Shown here piece after piece: positions 62,015 through 64,000 of a stretch of DNA of 64,000 nt (its first letter is position 1; the number at the start of each line of letters is the position of its first letter). Where the stretch lies: NCBI RefSeq assembly GCF_000237925.1, contig NC_031496.1, positions 12,374,564 through 12,438,563 on the forward strand, written 5' to 3'. Made by a program: the position numbers and the translations under genes. Below the pieces are notes generated by a model. That model saw nothing but the letters and a program-made list of their open reading frames with translations. It did not search any database and was not told the DNA's origin. Source of the stretch: Schistosoma mansoni. Its lineage: Eukaryota > Platyhelminthes > Trematoda > Strigeidida > Schistosomatidae.

Positions 62015-64000
62015 GTGTGTAGAAAATATATGTATTCTGAATCCATTCTCGTATTTGACGCATTTAACTCCATTGTTCACCAACGCGGACTAAGTCATTT
62101 ATTACATACGAGTATAGACAGTACGTATATTTCGACAACAAACAATCATTTATACGATCAAAAAGGAATCAGATTTAAGCTACTACAACAAAATTGGATG
62201 CCTCGCTGTACGAACACGTCGCAACATAACATGTTCAGTAGTTGAGACATCAACTATTCTGAAAACTGAAAACAATACAAACCTTTCATTCGATATTTAT
62301 ACAAAAACTTCACTGTAATTATAAAACAATGTAAAAGTAGAAGTTATAATAAAGCTGATTTTAGCTTCCGTTTTCATTTTGAAAAAACAGAAAAAACATA
62401 GCAATATATTCTGAGCTTTCGGTAAATAATATATGTATATATATTTAGTAGTAGTTGTGAAAAAAAGTAGTACTTTAGTGAACGAACCCTCAGATACTTA
62501 TAAACCAATTTATTGATCATGCAAAATTACACAATGGCTTCGTAAAATATGGAAATCATACATTTAGTACATTATTTGCACACCTTTCTGTTGTCCCTTA
62601 TATACTTCATGATTCTTCCAATTCTGTTGTTATTATAATTGCGTTCTGCTTCCCTTCCTATTCTCTTCAATTCAATCATGTTTTCAGGCATTCCACTTCT
62701 GATTGCTGCGACATGCTACTTATATTTGTCAGCAAAAGTAGCATACACCACAATATAATCTCAGCTACTCTGATTGTCCAAATATAGTAAACGATAAGTT
62801 TATATCGGTCCAAGTGAAGACGAAAAGTTTAGGAATACAACATGTTTAAAACTCCATGACAGATAGAAAACGAACATTTCTTTATCACTAATATAGTTTT
62901 CCGTTTGGTTCAGCCGCTAATGAACACCTCTAACACGTAACTAACCCAAATAGACAGGACGAGACTGGAAATTCTATAAGGTGCTGTAGTAATTACAGCT
63001 TAGTTGTATTTATAAATAACCATAATGACCTACACGGCCTGTATGTAGACAGTGTACTAAGATGAACAATCTAGTTATTCATTGCAGCTTACCGATTCTT
63101 TTATATGATTTACTTCATAACCTTGACACTTCATGTGACTTACTCAATGTGTAACCCGAAGGTCATATCATTCCCCTTTTTCAACATCGATTTTTGTTTA
63201 TATCTTGAACTGTAGTCAGAAAGCATGTAATTATTTATGCCGAAAATATTCGTGGTATGATTTCATATCTGCCAGAAAATTTTAGGTATGTATATGTGTA
63301 GTCTATGAGTAATAGTATATTGCCAAAATGATAGTAAATAAATGTGTATAGAATACCCAACTTCTGTTCAATTTGTAATATATATCACAAAATGAAACAA
63401 ATAAACAATAATTCCCAAAGGAAAACATGGAAAGAAAATTAAATGTGGAAAATGACTTTAATTTATTCAAGAATTAAAATTGTTAGTGTTTGAGTAGCAT
63501 AAAATTTTGTGATGGAGTTTAGATGACCTGAGTAGATTATAACTATCGGATCACTGATGTCTTCAAAGCATTACTGCAACAACACAAATTCAGTGATACA
63601 AACTTCTGGTTCTAAAAAACCTATGTAGACGAATCAAAGAAGTTTTGAATCTGTCCTGACAGACACAGATAAGATATTCTAGTTCATGGATTACTTCGGT
63701 AATGATACTTTCTGAATTAGAGAATGCATTAAGAAAATTCACTTACTGTTAGGTGAATAAGTCAACTAAAATATTATCAAAGATTAAACTACAAGACTAT
63801 TCAATATCCATCAAATAATACTTAACATTAGAGTAATAAAATATAGTATTCTGTACGCTTCCATTTAAACATACAAATACTTAGTAAAACTAACTGATAA
63901 CCGTTCGCTTTCGATTGTATCACTTTTTAAGAGTAAAATGGGACAAGTTATGTCTCAAAGATAAAACAGTGATGGCCTGATAGAAGTCAAACAGTGATAT
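62015..64000. other. AT-rich, no gene seen
   Basis: Nothing supported. A few AATAAA and TATA strings are expected by chance in this composition. Confidence 0.4.

Noticed and set aside
1-64000. CRISPR arrays, operons or bacterial signals
   Set aside because: No regularly spaced identical repeats, no dense bacterial-type coding, and genes are split by spliceosomal introns.

Overview
This is eukaryotic, AT-rich DNA, almost certainly from a blood fluke (Schistosoma). Three things say so. The two clearly intact host genes carry introns of only 33 to 35 bp, a hallmark of schistosome 5' gene regions. Most of the rest is the schistosome repeat set: tRNA-like SINEs carrying hammerhead ribozymes (Smα-like), RTE and CR1/jockey LINEs, Penelope-like elements (PLEs) and a CsRn1/Boudicca-like Ty3/gypsy element. 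Nothing looks bacterial. The species cannot be fixed from the sequence alone.

Layout. About 1.4-12.3 kb (+): the last exons of an unrecognised multi-exon host gene, whose introns are packed with SINEs. 12.5-16.4 kb: a degraded PHD-finger-like reading frame, a truncated non-LTR insertion with an 11-bp target duplication, and a hammerhead-bearing element of about 404-bp period sitting between inverted PLE-type hammerhead repeats. 17.1-21.2 kb: two fossil LTR elements with gag-like sequence and no recognisable pol. 22.0-23.7 kb: a decayed CR1/jockey LINE. 24.4-28.9 kb: decayed, mostly unassignable sequence including a PLE GIY-YIG remnant. 29.1-29.6 kb (+): FAU (ubiquitin-like protein fused to ribosomal protein S30). 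33.9-37.3 kb: two inverted copies of an unnamed repeat (R1) bracketing a minus-strand PLE remnant with a hammerhead-like motif. 39.0-44.5 kb: a young Ty3/gypsy element with near-identical LTRs. 45.8-48.6 kb: a second CR1/jockey LINE that stops about 150 bp before a complete Rab10/Rab8-like GTPase gene (48.8-49.5 kb). 54.1-54.6 kb: a PLE RT remnant. 54.9-58.0 kb (-): a decayed RTE LINE. The rest of 49.5-64 kb is AT-rich sequence in which no gene is seen.

How it fits together. FAU feeds ribosome assembly and the Rab directs vesicle traffic; both are ordinary housekeeping genes. The unusual content is non-coding: at least eight hammerhead or hammerhead-like motifs from three kinds of carrier (a Smα-like SINE, a second tRNA-like/hammerhead family with about 404-bp tandem periodicity, and PLE termini) lie within 54 kb. 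Most copies show different core changes, so they read as independently decayed copies of once-active self-cleaving RNAs. The 15.6-16.1 kb locus, one full unit plus a 55-bp restart of the next, is the best candidate for a retrozyme-like element.
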